From assembly GCF_002210095.1 (NCBI RefSeq), contig NZ_AQQR01000004.1, positions 310,001-374,000 on the forward strand: a DNA stretch of 64,000 nt, given 5' to 3'. Source of the DNA: Marinibacterium profundimaris. GTDB taxonomy: Bacteria > Pseudomonadota > Alphaproteobacteria > Rhodobacterales > Rhodobacteraceae. Position numbers and translations under genes: made by a program. Position 1 is the first letter of the stretch; the number at the start of each line of letters is the position of its first letter. Shown piece by piece: positions 41,883-50,671 of the stretch. The notes under the pieces are model-generated. The model made no database searches. It had not been told where the DNA came from and saw only the letters and a program-made list of their open reading frames with translations.

Positions 41883-42613
41883 GTCTTTCTCCTTCTACCC
41901 CGGACCGCGCGCACCCCCATCGGCAGCGCCGCCAGCACGGCCAGCCCCAGGATCGGGCCGATGACATGCGGCTCCCACAACAGCGACAGATCCGGGTCTT
42001 CGCCCCGGTCGAACACCTCGCCCAGCCCGACGCCGATCCAGGTGTAAACGAGCGCGCCGGGAATGATGCCTAACGCGGTGGCGACGAAAAAGGTCCGGAA
42101 TTGAACGCCCACCAGCGCCGGCAACAGGTTGGCCACGAAAAACGGCACCGCCGGCACGAGACGCAGCAGGAACATCACGCTCCATTCGTTGACCTTCAGC
42201 TCCTCGCGGAGCGACCGGATCCGCCCCTCGGAGGCATCGATCCGCGCGGTCAGCGCCGCGCCAAATCCCCAGCGCACCGCCAGGAACAGAAGCGAGGCGC
42301 CGATCGTCGCCGCCGTGACGTTCAGCGCCGTGCCGGCGGCAAGGCCGAACAGGAACCCACCGGTGACCGAGGCCACCGAAGCGCCGGGCAGCGAGAAGGT
42401 GACGATGGCGACATAGATCCCCACGAAGGCCAGCGCGAGCCCCAGGTAATTCTCGTCCCGGAAGGCCAGCAGCCAGTCGCGGTTGTCGCGCAGGGTATCG
42501 AATGTCAGCGCATCGCCCAGCAGCGCCCATCCAGCCACCGCCATGGCCGCCAGCACGACCAGGGGAAGAAGATGTTTGCGGTGGCGCGCCGTGCCGCGTG
42601 TTGCCTGTGCCAT
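41879..42613 (-). CDS. TVP38/TMEM64-family membrane protein
   Basis: A 244-residue inner-membrane protein of the SNARE-associated/VTT (DedA-related) superfamily. Helices at about 16-36, 58-78, 80-112 and on; the family core is FSLPGASVASVTGGFLFGLA followed by LLFLAVRWGFG, then VMFLLRLVPAVPFFVANLLP with the conserved Arg-Pro of the family, and GIIPGALVYTWIGVGLGEVF. Such proteins are linked to lipid scrambling or transport. Frequently paired with a MerA-like oxidoreductase, as here with overlapping genes. The 395-bp gap to rpmH holds no other gene. Confidence 0.87.
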   Translation of the reverse strand: MAQATRGTARHRKHLLPLVVLAAMAVAGWALLGDALTFDTLRDNRDWLLAFRDENYLGLALAFVGIYVAIVTFSLPGASVASVTGGFLFGLAAGTALNVTAATIGASLLFLAVRWGFGAALTARIDASEGRIRSLREELKVNEWSVMFLLRLVPAVPFFVANLLPALVGVQFRTFFVATALGIIPGALVYTWIGVGLGEVFDRGEDPDLSLLWEPHVIGPILGLAVLAALPMGVRAVRGRRRKT

Positions 42614-42901
42614 GCGTCTGTCCGCCCCTTGCGACCTCGGCTTCGTTCCCGGCAAACATGCGGCGGCCGCGCGGTGCCGAACAGCGAAATCACGCGGCCT
42701 TGATGTCCGGTGACTGGACACGGCCCCCGCCCGCTGGCGCCTTGGGCGGCGACGTCCGGCTGGCGAACGCCCCGGGATCGGTGCAAAACCGCAATCAAGC
42801 GGCCCCGGCTCGCCCGGCGTGAGGCGGCGGAACCGTGTCTTTCCGGCCGCGCCCCACCCGGGACGGGGGTGTTTTTCCGCCACGACCCCTCTTCTTCGGG
42901 T

Positions 42902-42930
42902 TTGACTTCGGCGCCAAGCCCTTTTAAAGC
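42902..42930 (+). promoter_or_regulatory. Candidate sigma-70 promoter of rpmH
   Basis: TTGACT (42902-42907) followed after 17 bp by TAAAGC (42925-42930), inside CCTTTTAAAGCGC. The rpmH ATG is about 80 bp further. The -35 box is strong and the -10 box weak. Confidence 0.5.
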
Positions 42931-43008
42931 GCGGTCTTCGATGAACAGACGGGAGGGCGACTCGCGCCCCGTACCCGACCGTACAAGTGACAACGGAGAG
43001 ACGGAGCG

Positions 43009-43143
43009 ATGAAACGCACCTTTCAACCCTCGAACCTGGTCCGCAAGCGGCGCCACGGTTTCCGCGCCCGCATGGCCACCAAGGCCGGCCGCAAGATCCT
43101 GAACGCACGCCGCGCCCGCGGCCGCAAGTCGCTCAGCGCGTAA
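43009..43143 (+). CDS. rpmH: 50S ribosomal protein L34
   Basis: A 44-residue, very basic protein of the large ribosomal subunit: [38 protein letters not shown] and the ending RKSLSA, matching the family from end to end. GGAG is 6 nt before the ATG. First gene of the conserved rpmH-rnpA-yidD cluster; rnpA starts shortly after its stop. Confidence 0.97.
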
Positions 43144-43217
43144 GGCGCGGGGTCATGTCCGCGGCCGCGCAGCGTCCCGACGACCTTGCAGGTCCCGGGG
43201 CAGCGCCTGCGGACACC

Positions 43218-43598
43218 ATGACCACCCGGACTTCTGAAAAGCTCAGCGTGCTGAACAAGCGCGCCGATTTCCTGCGGGCCGCCCGTGCCCGCCGGCAAGC
43301 CATGCCCGGCTTTCACCTGCAGGCCCGCCGCCGCGCCCCCGGCGAAGCGGAGGGCATTCGCGTGGGCTTCACCTGTTCCAAGAAGGTCGGCAACGCCGTC
43401 GCCCGCAACCGCGCCAAGCGCCGCCTGCGCGAGATCGCGCGCGCCCTACTGCCCGCCGAGGGCCTTCCGGGCTGGGATTACGTGCTCGTGGGCCGCGCGG
43501 GCGTCACCGCCGACCGCCCCTTCGAGGCCCTGACATCCGACCTCTCCGAGGCGTTGCGCCGCATCCACGCGACCCGCAAACCGCCGCATCAGCCATGA
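43218..43598 (+). CDS. rnpA: Ribonuclease P protein component
   Basis: Binds the catalytic RNase P RNA to mature tRNA 5' ends. The 126-residue protein has LSVLNKRADFLRAARARRQA, the substrate region IRVGFTCSKKVGNAVARNRA and the RNR signature continuing KRRLREIARALLP, followed by WDYVLVGRAGV. The start is uncertain: ATG at 43218 gives a normal length, while ATG at 43155 adds 21 Ala/Pro-rich residues and lies only 11 bp after rpmH. Confidence 0.93.
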   Translation: MTTRTSEKLSVLNKRADFLRAARARRQAMPGFHLQARRRAPGEAEGIRVGFTCSKKVGNAVARNRAKRRLREIARALLPAEGLPGWDYVLVGRAGVTADRPFEALTSDLSEALRRIHATRKPPHQP

Positions 43599-43619
43599 TC
43601 CGCCAAGGGTGAACCGGTC

Positions 43620-43865
43620 ATGAGCCCCGCCGCCTTCGTGATCTCCCTCCCTGTCCGGGCCTACCGCCTGCTGCTCTCGCCCTGGGTCGGCTTCAACTGC
43701 CGGTACCAGCCGACCTGCTCGGCCTATGCGATGGAGGCGCTGGAACGGCACGGCGCCCTGCGCGGCAGCTGGCTTGCATTCCGCCGGATCGCCCGCTGCC
43801 ACCCCTTCGGCGGATCGGGCTACGATCCGGTGCCCGCGCCGAAGGACGACCGGCCCCGGCGCTGA
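43620..43865 (+). CDS. yidD: Membrane protein insertion efficiency factor YidD
   Basis: An 81-residue membrane-peripheral protein that assists YidC. Family core: [20 protein letters not shown] then [20 protein letters not shown] and [17 protein letters not shown], with the conserved cysteines. It follows rnpA by 21 bp in the classic order rpmH-rnpA-yidD; yidC itself is 3.5 kb further on rather than directly adjacent. Confidence 0.95.
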   Translation: MSPAAFVISLPVRAYRLLLSPWVGFNCRYQPTCSAYAMEALERHGALRGSWLAFRRIARCHPFGGSGYDPVPAPKDDRPRR

Positions 43866-44049
43866 CCCGGCGCCGTCCGGCAACCCGGGCCCGGCACCTG
43901 TCCTGCCTGAACAGTCGTTCGGCACGGCCCGACCGATCGGCACATATGTGCAATTTCCTACGGGTCCGGAAATCCTTGCTTGGCAGTAACGTCAACTTGA
44001 GCTATTGCGCGTCCCATCGCACCACATCTGCAATGAAGGGAGGGGCTGC

Positions 44050-44118
44050 ATGAACGTATTCTACCGTCAAACACGCCCCGGGGTGCGATCGATGACCTGC
44101 GGCTATTCAGCCTCGTAA
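44050..44118 (+). CDS. Possible 22-residue small protein or leader peptide
   Basis: A short frame, MNVFYRQTRPGVRSMTCGYS plus Ala-Ser, preceded by a very strong ribosome-binding site (AGGGAGGGG, 5 nt from the ATG). It lies in an otherwise gene-free 437-bp gap between yidD and the DUF1127-like gene. No similarity is recognised. The strong site is the only support, so it may be a leader peptide for the gene at 44303 or chance. Confidence 0.3.
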   Translation: MNVFYRQTRPGVRSMTCGYSAS

Positions 44119-44302
44119 TCATCCGACCCCCGACCGGACGGTCGCCTGACGCGCTGTCTCCCGATCCGTCCGGATAGCAGAACCCGACCATCTCAACCCG
44201 ACATGTCCGTTGCCTCCGCGCGTTTGCGCGCGTGTCTTCGGCTGTCTCCATTCCATCTCTGATCATAGGGACCGGTCCGTCTTTGCGCGGCCGGACGAAC
44301 AC

Positions 44303-44545
44303 ATGACCCATACGCAGAATTTCACGCCCGCAGAAGACCTCGACAAGGCGCTGGCCGCCATCATCCGCACCCACGGGCTGGCCCGTGTGCTGCTGGCCGC
44401 CATCGGTGCGCGACTGAACGCGCCACCTGGGCGGACGCCGCGGCGGCGGCGGCCCGAGCCGAAGGGGCTGAGCAACCATTTGCGGCGTGACATCGGACTG
44501 CCCCCGGTGCGCACGCCGCCCAGCCATTTCGCCCGCTTTCGCTGA
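44303..44545 (+). CDS. DUF1127-like small protein
   Basis: An 80-residue basic protein. The N-terminal half is helical (AEDLDKALAAIIRTHGLARV LL region), and the C-terminal half has a basic stretch (RTPRRRRPEPKG) and LSNHLRRDIGLPP, the hallmark LS.HL.RDIGL of DUF1127. Small DUF1127 proteins in Rhodobacter have been tied to stress and sRNA biology; one such protein (CcaF1) binds RNA. Directly downstream is the second G-quadruplex hairpin. The start at 44303 has no strong ribosome-binding site. Confidence 0.68.
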   Translation: MTHTQNFTPAEDLDKALAAIIRTHGLARVLLAAIGARLNAPPGRTPRRRRPEPKGLSNHLRRDIGLPPVRTPPSHFARFR

Positions 44546-44596
44546 CCCTGGGCCCGGCCGGTCACCCCGGCCGGGCCTCTCCATGCCACCGCCCGC

Positions 44597-44651
44597 GGAT
44601 CGCCCCCGGAGACGCGGGGTGGGTGGGCGGGAGCGGCTCCGGGGGCGATCC
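44597..44651 (+). other. G-quadruplex-loop hairpin element, copy 2
   Basis: Arms 44599-44611 (ATCGCCCCCGGAG) and 44637-44649 (CTCCGGGGGCGAT) are exact complements, with two more G-C pairs outside. The 25-nt loop (44612-44636) matches copy 1 at 7881-7905 in 24 of 25 bases, including CGC/GCG around GGGGTGGGTGGGCGGGA. Only the stem sequence differs, and it is again fully paired. It lies 53 bp after the DUF1127-like gene, before ttcA. Confidence 0.7.
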
Positions 44652-44731
44652 CGTCCGCCGCGGCCCGCCCAGGCGCCTGCACACACGCGCCGACGCTTGC
44701 CGGAGCGCCGGCAAAGGCGTAAACGCGACCC

Positions 44732-45613
44732 ATGTTCGACACCCCCGACGATATCCATCCGCTGTTTGCCGGCGCGCCCTCCTCGACGGAGTTCAAGAAG
44801 CTGCGCAAGCGCATCGTCCGCCAGACCCGCGAGGCGATCGAGCAATACGGCATGATCGAACGCGGCGCCAAATGGCTGGTCTGCCTCTCGGGGGGCAAGG
44901 ACAGCTATACCCTGCTGGCCGCCCTGCATGAACTGCAATGGCGCGGTCTGCTGCCGGTCGAGATCCTGGCCTGCAACCTCGACCAGGGCCAGCCCGGCTT
45001 CCCGGCGACGGTCCTGCCCGAATTCCTGGAAAAGATGCAGGTCCCGCACCGGATCGAATACCAGGACACCTATTCCGTCGTCATGGACAAGATCCCGCAG
45101 GGCCGCACCTTCTGCGCGCTCTGCTCGCGCCTGCGCCGCGGCAATCTCTACCGCATCGCGCGGGAAGAGGGCTGCTCCGCCGTGGTGCTGGGCCATCATC
45201 GCGACGATATCCTCGAGACCTTCTTCATGAACCTCTTCCACGGCGGGCGCCTCGCGACCATGCCGCCGAAGCTGCTGAACGAGGAAGGCGACCTTTTCGT
45301 CTATCGCCCGCTGGCCTTCGTGGCCGAGGCCGATTGCGAGAAATTCGCGCGCGCGATGGACTACCCGATCATCCCCTGCGACCTCTGCGGCAGCCAGGAC
45401 GGGCTGCAGCGCCAGCAGGTCAAGCAGATCCTCGACGGATGGGAAAAGAACAGCCCCGGCCGCCGCCAGGTGATGTTCCGCTCGCTGATGAATGCACGGC
45501 CCTCGCATCTGCTGGATCCGAAGCTCTTCGATTTCATGGGGTTAAGCCGCGACCTTTCGCCACAACCCACGCAGGATTCCGAAAATTCGGTGCAAGTTCC
45601 GCGCTTGCGTTAA
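44732..45613 (+). CDS. ttcA: tRNA 2-thiocytidine(32) synthetase TtcA
   Basis: Thiolates cytidine 32 of certain tRNAs using ATP and an iron-sulfur cluster. The 293-residue protein has the PP-loop SGGKDS (residues 53-58), the cluster motif CALC (Cys128, Cys131) and a second CDLC (Cys216, Cys219), with [20 protein letters not shown] between. These Cys-x-x-Cys pairs are the TtcA signature. Possibly significant here: tRNA-Arg(ACG) is among the known C32-thiolated tRNAs in E. coli. Confidence 0.94.
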   Translation: MFDTPDDIHPLFAGAPSSTEFKKLRKRIVRQTREAIEQYGMIERGAKWLVCLSGGKDSYTLLAALHELQWRGLLPVEILACNLDQGQPGFPATVLPEFLEKMQVPHRIEYQDTYSVVMDKIPQGRTFCALCSRLRRGNLYRIAREEGCSAVVLGHHRDDILETFFMNLFHGGRLATMPPKLLNEEGDLFVYRPLAFVAEADCEKFARAMDYPIIPCDLCGSQDGLQRQQVKQILDGWEKNSPGRRQVMFRSLMNARPSHLLDPKLFDFMGLSRDLSPQPTQDSENSVQVPRLR

Positions 45614-45683
45614 CCTGTCACTACCAAATTACGCCCTAGCCTGTGCCGAGACGAACAACGGCACGACGAAGCAAAGGGCGGCC

Positions 45684-47231
45684 ATGGCACTCCGGGACAC
45701 GAAACCGTTCGACACGTATCGCGGGCGATTCCTGTCTGTCGTGACAGGCCCGCCGATCCTGGCCTTCCTGCCCGCGGTCACGCTGGCAGCCTACTGGATC
45801 GCCGGGGAAACCGCGCTGATCCTCGTGGCGCTCGGCCTGCCGGTTCTCTATGCCATGACCGGCGTTGTCGGCTCCTGGTCCGGGCGTGCCGGCTCGGCCC
45901 GCGACGGGGTCACCGGCCTGCCCCTGCGCGACGGGTTCGAGGCGATTCTCGAACAGATCCACGAGGAAACCGAAGTCACCGGCCTGCGCTCGGCCTGCTA
46001 CATGATCGAAATCGACGATTACCGCCAGGTGGTGGAACGCAACGGTCAGGCCACCGGCGACCTGGTGATGGCGCGCACCGGCGAACGGCTGGTGGCCACC
46101 CTGCGCAACGGCGACACCGTGGCCCGGCTGGGCGACAGCCGCTTCGCGATCTGCCTGTCCCCGGTGCGCCAGCTTGACCTCGAACTTTGCATACAGCTGG
46201 CCGGGCGCCTGCAATCGGCGGTCGAGGAACCTATCGCCGTGGATGGCACCGGGCTTCAGATGACCGCCTGCGTCGGTTTCTGCCCGCGCAGCCGGGCGCC
46301 CTCGGGCCGCGCGGGCGAATGGCAGGGCGCCGCCGCCGCCGCCCTGATCGAGGCGCAGGGCGTCGGCCCCTCGACGATTCGCGCCTATTCGGCGGACATG
46401 CACCGCCGCAACCAGACCCGCAGCGATCTGCGCGAAGAAGCCGCGGCAGCGCTGGAGAACGGCCAGATCCAGCCGTGGTTCCAGCCGCAGATTTCCACCG
46501 ACACCGGCAGGATCACCGGGTTCGAGGCGCTGGCCCGCTGGCTGCACCCGTTGCACGGCACGATCGCGCCCAATACCTTCCTGCCCGTCCTCGAAGAGGC
46601 CGGCCTTCTCGAACGCCTGGGCGAGGTGATGCTCTTCAACGCGCTCACTGCGCTGAAGGCCTGGGACGCCGCCGGCTGTGACATCCCGCGCGTCGGCATC
46701 AACGCCAGCCACTCCGAACTGCGCAATCCCCGCCTCGTCGACAAGATCCGGTGGGAGCTCGACCGCTTCGACCTGACGCCGGAGCGGCTGAGCATCGAGA
46801 TCCTGGAAACCGTCGTCTCCGATACGCTCGACGACGTGATTTCGCGAAATATCGCAGGGCTTTCCAGCATCGGCTGCCGCATCGACCTGGACGATTTCGG
46901 CACCGGCCATGCCTCGATCTCGTCGCTGCGCCGGTTCCAGGTCTCCTGCATCAAGATCGACCGCAGCTTCGTGGCCAAGGCCGATCGCGACCCCAAGCAG
47001 CAACAGATGATCGCCGCGATCCTGACCATGGCCGAACGTCTCCGGCTGGAAACCCTGGCCGAGGGGGTCGAGACGGTGGGCGAGCACGCGCTGCTGGCAC
47101 AGCTGGGCTGTGACCACGTCCAGGGCTACGGGATCGCGCGGCCGATGCCCTTCGACCAGACGCTGGACTGGATCGCAGCCCATGCCGCCAAGCTGCAGGA
47201 TACGCCCCAGATCGGCCGGCATACCGGCTGA
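45684..47231 (+). CDS. Membrane-anchored degenerate GGDEF plus EAL c-di-GMP phosphodiesterase
   Basis: A 515-residue protein with two N-terminal membrane helices (about 20-60). The GGDEF domain (about 75-240) has RLGDSRF where GGDEF should be, so cyclase activity is unlikely. The EAL domain (about 255-505) keeps the catalytic set: FEALARW, GINAS, IEILET, DLDDFGTG, KIDRSFV, AEGVET and VQGYGIARPMP. It should therefore hydrolyse c-di-GMP to pGpG. The GGDEF part may bind GTP allosterically. It is 70 bp after ttcA on the same strand. Confidence 0.9.
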   Translation: MALRDTKPFDTYRGRFLSVVTGPPILAFLPAVTLAAYWIAGETALILVALGLPVLYAMTGVVGSWSGRAGSARDGVTGLPLRDGFEAILEQIHEETEVTGLRSACYMIEIDDYRQVVERNGQATGDLVMARTGERLVATLRNGDTVARLGDSRFAICLSPVRQLDLELCIQLAGRLQSAVEEPIAVDGTGLQMTACVGFCPRSRAPSGRAGEWQGAAAAALIEAQGVGPSTIRAYSADMHRRNQTRSDLREEAAAALENGQIQPWFQPQISTDTGRITGFEALARWLHPLHGTIAPNTFLPVLEEAGLLERLGEVMLFNALTALKAWDAAGCDIPRVGINASHSELRNPRLVDKIRWELDRFDLTPERLSIEILETVVSDTLDDVISRNIAGLSSIGCRIDLDDFGTGHASISSLRRFQVSCIKIDRSFVAKADRDPKQQQMIAAILTMAERLRLETLAEGVETVGEHALLAQLGCDHVQGYGIARPMPFDQTLDWIAAHAAKLQDTPQIGRHTG

Positions 47232-47359
47232 CTCACGCCGGATGTGACCAGATTCCGCGCGCCATCGCGCCCGGTTTCGCCCGGTTTCGCCTTGACCTTT
47301 CAGGCCGCACTCTGTTGAACCTGCCCTGTCGTTTTCCGCAGGAAAGGTGCCGGTCCCTC

Positions 47360-49195
47360 ATGGACGATCAGAACAAGAACCTGCTTCTGGCCACGGGCCT
47401 GAGCTTCGTGGTGATCCTGGTGTGGTTTTTGCTGTTCCCGCCACCGCCGCCTGAAGAGCAGGTCGCCGAGGCGCCCGAGACCAGCGATACCCGCCCTCTC
47501 GACGCCGGTGACGGCGTCGCAACGGCGCCCTCTGTGGCGCCCGATGCCACCGGCACACCCGCCGGAACCACTGCGGCCGAAACGGCAACCGCGATCGCCG
47601 ACGCCCCGCGCGTCCAGATCGATACGCCCCGGCTGGAAGGCAGCATTTCGCTGCTGGGCGGGCGCATCGACGCGCTGCAGCTGAAGGATTATCAGGTCTC
47701 TCTGGACGATCCCGAGAAGGTCACCGTCCTGTCGCCCGTCGGCACGCCCGCGCCCTATTACGCGCTGTACGGCTGGGCCCCGGGCCAGGGTCTGACCCTG
47801 GACGACGTGCCCGGCGCCAACACCGAATGGACGCTGGAAAGCGGCGATGAGCTGACGACCGAAAGCCCGATCACGCTTGTGTGGGACAACGGCAACGGCC
47901 TGACCTTCCGCCGCATCATCGAGGTCGACGACCACTACATGTTCACGGTCTCCCAGGAGGTCGAGAACACCGGCGCCGGCACCGTCAGCCTCGCCCCCTT
48001 CGGCGTGCTCGCGCGTCATGGCGAGCCGCAGAACCTCAAGAATTTCTGGATCGTCCACGAGGGCGTCATCTCGATGGCCGATGGCGAGCTGACCGAAATC
48101 GACTATGACGACATGCCCGATTTCGAGGTCGATCCCGCAGAAGGCGCCCAGGCCGAGGTCACCCGCGTGACCGAAAACGGCTGGATCGGCTTCACCGACC
48201 ACTACTGGATGTCGACGCTGATCCCCGAACCGGGCAGCGCCTTCAAGTCGGTGGCCAAGTACGACGGCCGCCGCGACATCTACCAGACCGAAACCGTGCT
48301 GCCGACGCAGACCCTGTCCGACGGCCAAAGCACCGGCGTCACCACGCAGCTGTTCTCGGGCGCGAAGGAATGGGAAACCATCCGCGGCTACCAGGAACAG
48401 GGCATCGACCGGTTCATCGACTCGATCGACTGGGGCTGGTTCTTCTTCCTGACAAAGCCGATCTTCTGGCTGCTGCACAACATCCACAACCTGATCGGCA
48501 ACATGGGCTGGTCGATCATCGGCCTGACGCTGCTGCTCAAGGCGCTTCTCTTCCCGCTGGCCTACAAGTCCTACATCTCGATGGCGAAGATGAAGGAACT
48601 GCAGCCCGAGATGGAGAAGCTGAAGGAAGCCGCCGGCGACGACCGTCAGAAACTGCAGCAGGGCATGATGGAACTCTACAAGAAGGAAAAGGTGAACCCC
48701 GCCGCGGGCTGCCTGCCGATCCTTCTGCAGATCCCGATCTTCTTCTCGCTCTACAAGGTGATCTTCGTCACGATCGAACTGCGCCAGCAGCCCTGGTTCG
48801 GACCGTTCCGCGACCTGTCGGCGCCGGATCCGACCTCGATCATGAACCTGTTCGGGCTGATGCCCTGGGCGGGCCCCGAGGCAGGGACGCTGATGGCGAC
48901 CATCCTGATCGGCATCCTGCCGCTCTGCCTGGGTGTCTCGATGTGGCTTCAGCAGAAGCTGAACCCGGCCCCGGCCGACCCGACGCAACAGATGATCTTC
49001 GCCTGGATGCCCTGGGTCTTCATGTTCATGCTGGGCTCCTTCGCGAGCGGGCTGGTGATCTACTGGATCTCGAACAACATGATCACCTTCACCCAACAGT
49101 ACCTGATCATGCGCAGCCAGGGGTACACACCGGACGTGTTCGGCAACATCAAGTCGGGCTTCAAGAAAACGCCCAAATCCGACGAAACCAAGTGA
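47360..49195 (+). CDS. yidC: Membrane protein insertase YidC
   Basis: Inserts and folds inner-membrane proteins with or without SecYEG. The 611-residue protein starts MDDQNKNLLLATGLSFVVIL (first helix), followed by a Pro/Ala/Thr-rich linker, the periplasmic beta-sandwich (about 95-355) and the conserved core of five helices with LTLLLKALLFPLAYKSYISM, GCLPILLQIPIFFSLYKVIF and VIYWISNNMITFTQQYLIMR. Its stop overlaps the MOSC start (GTGA). Confidence 0.96.
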   Translation: MDDQNKNLLLATGLSFVVILVWFLLFPPPPPEEQVAEAPETSDTRPLDAGDGVATAPSVAPDATGTPAGTTAAETATAIADAPRVQIDTPRLEGSISLLGGRIDALQLKDYQVSLDDPEKVTVLSPVGTPAPYYALYGWAPGQGLTLDDVPGANTEWTLESGDELTTESPITLVWDNGNGLTFRRIIEVDDHYMFTVSQEVENTGAGTVSLAPFGVLARHGEPQNLKNFWIVHEGVISMADGELTEIDYDDMPDFEVDPAEGAQAEVTRVTENGWIGFTDHYWMSTLIPEPGSAFKSVAKYDGRRDIYQTETVLPTQTLSDGQSTGVTTQLFSGAKEWETIRGYQEQGIDRFIDSIDWGWFFFLTKPIFWLLHNIHNLIGNMGWSIIGLTLLLKALLFPLAYKSYISMAKMKELQPEMEKLKEAAGDDRQKLQQGMMELYKKEKVNPAAGCLPILLQIPIFFSLYKVIFVTIELRQQPWFGPFRDLSAPDPTSIMNLFGLMPWAGPEAGTLMATILIGILPLCLGVSMWLQQKLNPAPADPTQQMIFAWMPWVFMFMLGSFASGLVIYWISNNMITFTQQYLIMRSQGYTPDVFGNIKSGFKKTPKSDETK

Positions 49196-49923
49196 CGGCG
49201 CGGCTCGCCCATATCTGGCGGCATCCGATCAAGGGAATCGGATCGGAAGCCTGCCAGTCGGTCGAGCTGAGCCCCGAGGGCGCGGTCGAAGGTGACCGCG
49301 CCTGGGCCTTTCTGAACGACGCGGCCGAAGACACCGACGCCTGGCAGCCGCGCCGGAACTTCCTGCAGGTGGCCTCCGGCCCGCGCCTGGCGGCGGTATC
49401 AGCCCGCACCAACGGTTCCCTCATCGACCTTTCACATCCCGACCGTCCGCCGCTGGCACTGGACCCTGTTTCAGGTGGCCCCGAGCTCTCCGCCTGGCTG
49501 GGCGATCTCTGGCCCGACAACCGCCCCGGCCCTGCCCGGCTGGTGCGCGCGCCGCGGCAGGGCATGACGGACATGGATTTCCCCTCGGTCTCCATCGGCA
49601 ACCTCGCCTCGCTCCGCGAACTGAGCAAGGCCGCCGGCCAGGAGATCGACATGCGCCGCTTCCGCATCAACCTCTGGCTCGACGGGCTCGATCCCTGGGC
49701 CGAGCGCGACCTGCTGGACGGCGACATCACCCTGGGCAGCGCCCGGCTGATCCCGGTGGAGCCCATCGGACGCTGCCGCGCGCCCGACGCCAACCCGGCG
49801 ACCGGCGAACGCGACGTGGCCATGCTGAAGCTGCTCGGCGACCATTGGTCGACGCGCGATTTCGGTGTCTACTTCAAGGTCGCCACCCCCGGCACCGTTT
49901 CGGTCGGAGACCCGCTGTCATGA
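49192..49923 (+). CDS. MOSC-domain protein
   Basis: A 243-residue soluble protein of the MOSC superfamily, relatives of the molybdenum cofactor sulfurase C-terminus; many bacterial members move sulfur or reduce N-hydroxylated compounds with a molybdenum cofactor. It begins ARLAHIWRHPIKGIGSEACQ (MOSC N-terminal beta barrel) and has DMRRFRINLWLDGL and the PIGRCRAPDANPATGERD motif with the conserved cysteine. GTG start overlapping yidC; its stop overlaps engB (ATGA). Function not further specified. Confidence 0.85.
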   Translation: MTARLAHIWRHPIKGIGSEACQSVELSPEGAVEGDRAWAFLNDAAEDTDAWQPRRNFLQVASGPRLAAVSARTNGSLIDLSHPDRPPLALDPVSGGPELSAWLGDLWPDNRPGPARLVRAPRQGMTDMDFPSVSIGNLASLRELSKAAGQEIDMRRFRINLWLDGLDPWAERDLLDGDITLGSARLIPVEPIGRCRAPDANPATGERDVAMLKLLGDHWSTRDFGVYFKVATPGTVSVGDPLS

Positions 49924-50573
49924 CCACCCTGCCCTTCCCCATGGCCGAGGATCCCGATCCCGCCACCGCCGAACGCGCGCGCAAGCTGTTTGCCGGCGAA
50001 TCCGAATTCGTCAAAGGCGTCGTCGCCATGGACGGCCTGCCGCCCGCCGACCGGGTCGAGGTCTGCTTTGCCGGGCGCTCGAACGTCGGGAAATCCTCGC
50101 TGATCAACGCGCTGACCGGGACCAAGGGGCTCGCGCGCGCCTCGAACACGCCGGGCCGCACGCAGGAAATCAACTATTTCACCCAAGGGCCCGACATCTA
50201 TCTTGTCGACCTGCCCGGCTACGGCTTTGCAAACGCGCCGCTGCCGGTCGTCGAGAAATGGCAGCGCCTGCTGAAATCCTATCTCTCGGGCCGCCAGACC
50301 CTGCGCCGGGCCTTCGTGCTGATCGACTTCCGGCATGGTATCAAGGCCGTCGACGAAGAGATCATGACCCTGCTGGACAAGGCCGCCGTGCCCTTCCAGG
50401 TGGTGCTGACCAAGGCCGACAAGGTGAAGGCCTGGGATCACGAGCGGACCCTCGCCCAGGTTCGGCAAAAGCTGTCGCCGCATCCCGCCGCCTATCCCGA
50501 ACTGGTGCTGACCAGCTCGGAAAAGGGCGAAGGCATCTCGACGCTCCGATCGATCATCGCCACGCTCGAATGA
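49920..50573 (+). CDS. engB: Ribosome biogenesis GTP-binding protein EngB/YsxC
   Basis: Essential GTPase for large ribosomal subunit assembly and division. The 217-residue protein has G1 AGRSNVGKSS (residues 51-60), switch I TPGRTQEINYF, G3 DLPGYGFA, G4 LTKADKVK and G5 SSEKGEG. Translationally linked to the MOSC gene by a 4-bp overlap. yidC, MOSC and engB therefore form one operon; argB follows after 98 bp and may be part of it. Confidence 0.95.
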   Translation: MTTLPFPMAEDPDPATAERARKLFAGESEFVKGVVAMDGLPPADRVEVCFAGRSNVGKSSLINALTGTKGLARASNTPGRTQEINYFTQGPDIYLVDLPGYGFANAPLPVVEKWQRLLKSYLSGRQTLRRAFVLIDFRHGIKAVDEEIMTLLDKAAVPFQVVLTKADKVKAWDHERTLAQVRQKLSPHPAAYPELVLTSSEKGEGISTLRSIIATLE

Positions 50574-50671
50574 TCCCGGCCCCCTTAGGCCACGCCCCCC
50601 GGGGCATTCCCATGATACCGGCTTGCGCGCCCGCGCAGCTTTCCCGATAACCTCCGGCGGAGGACCGCCCC

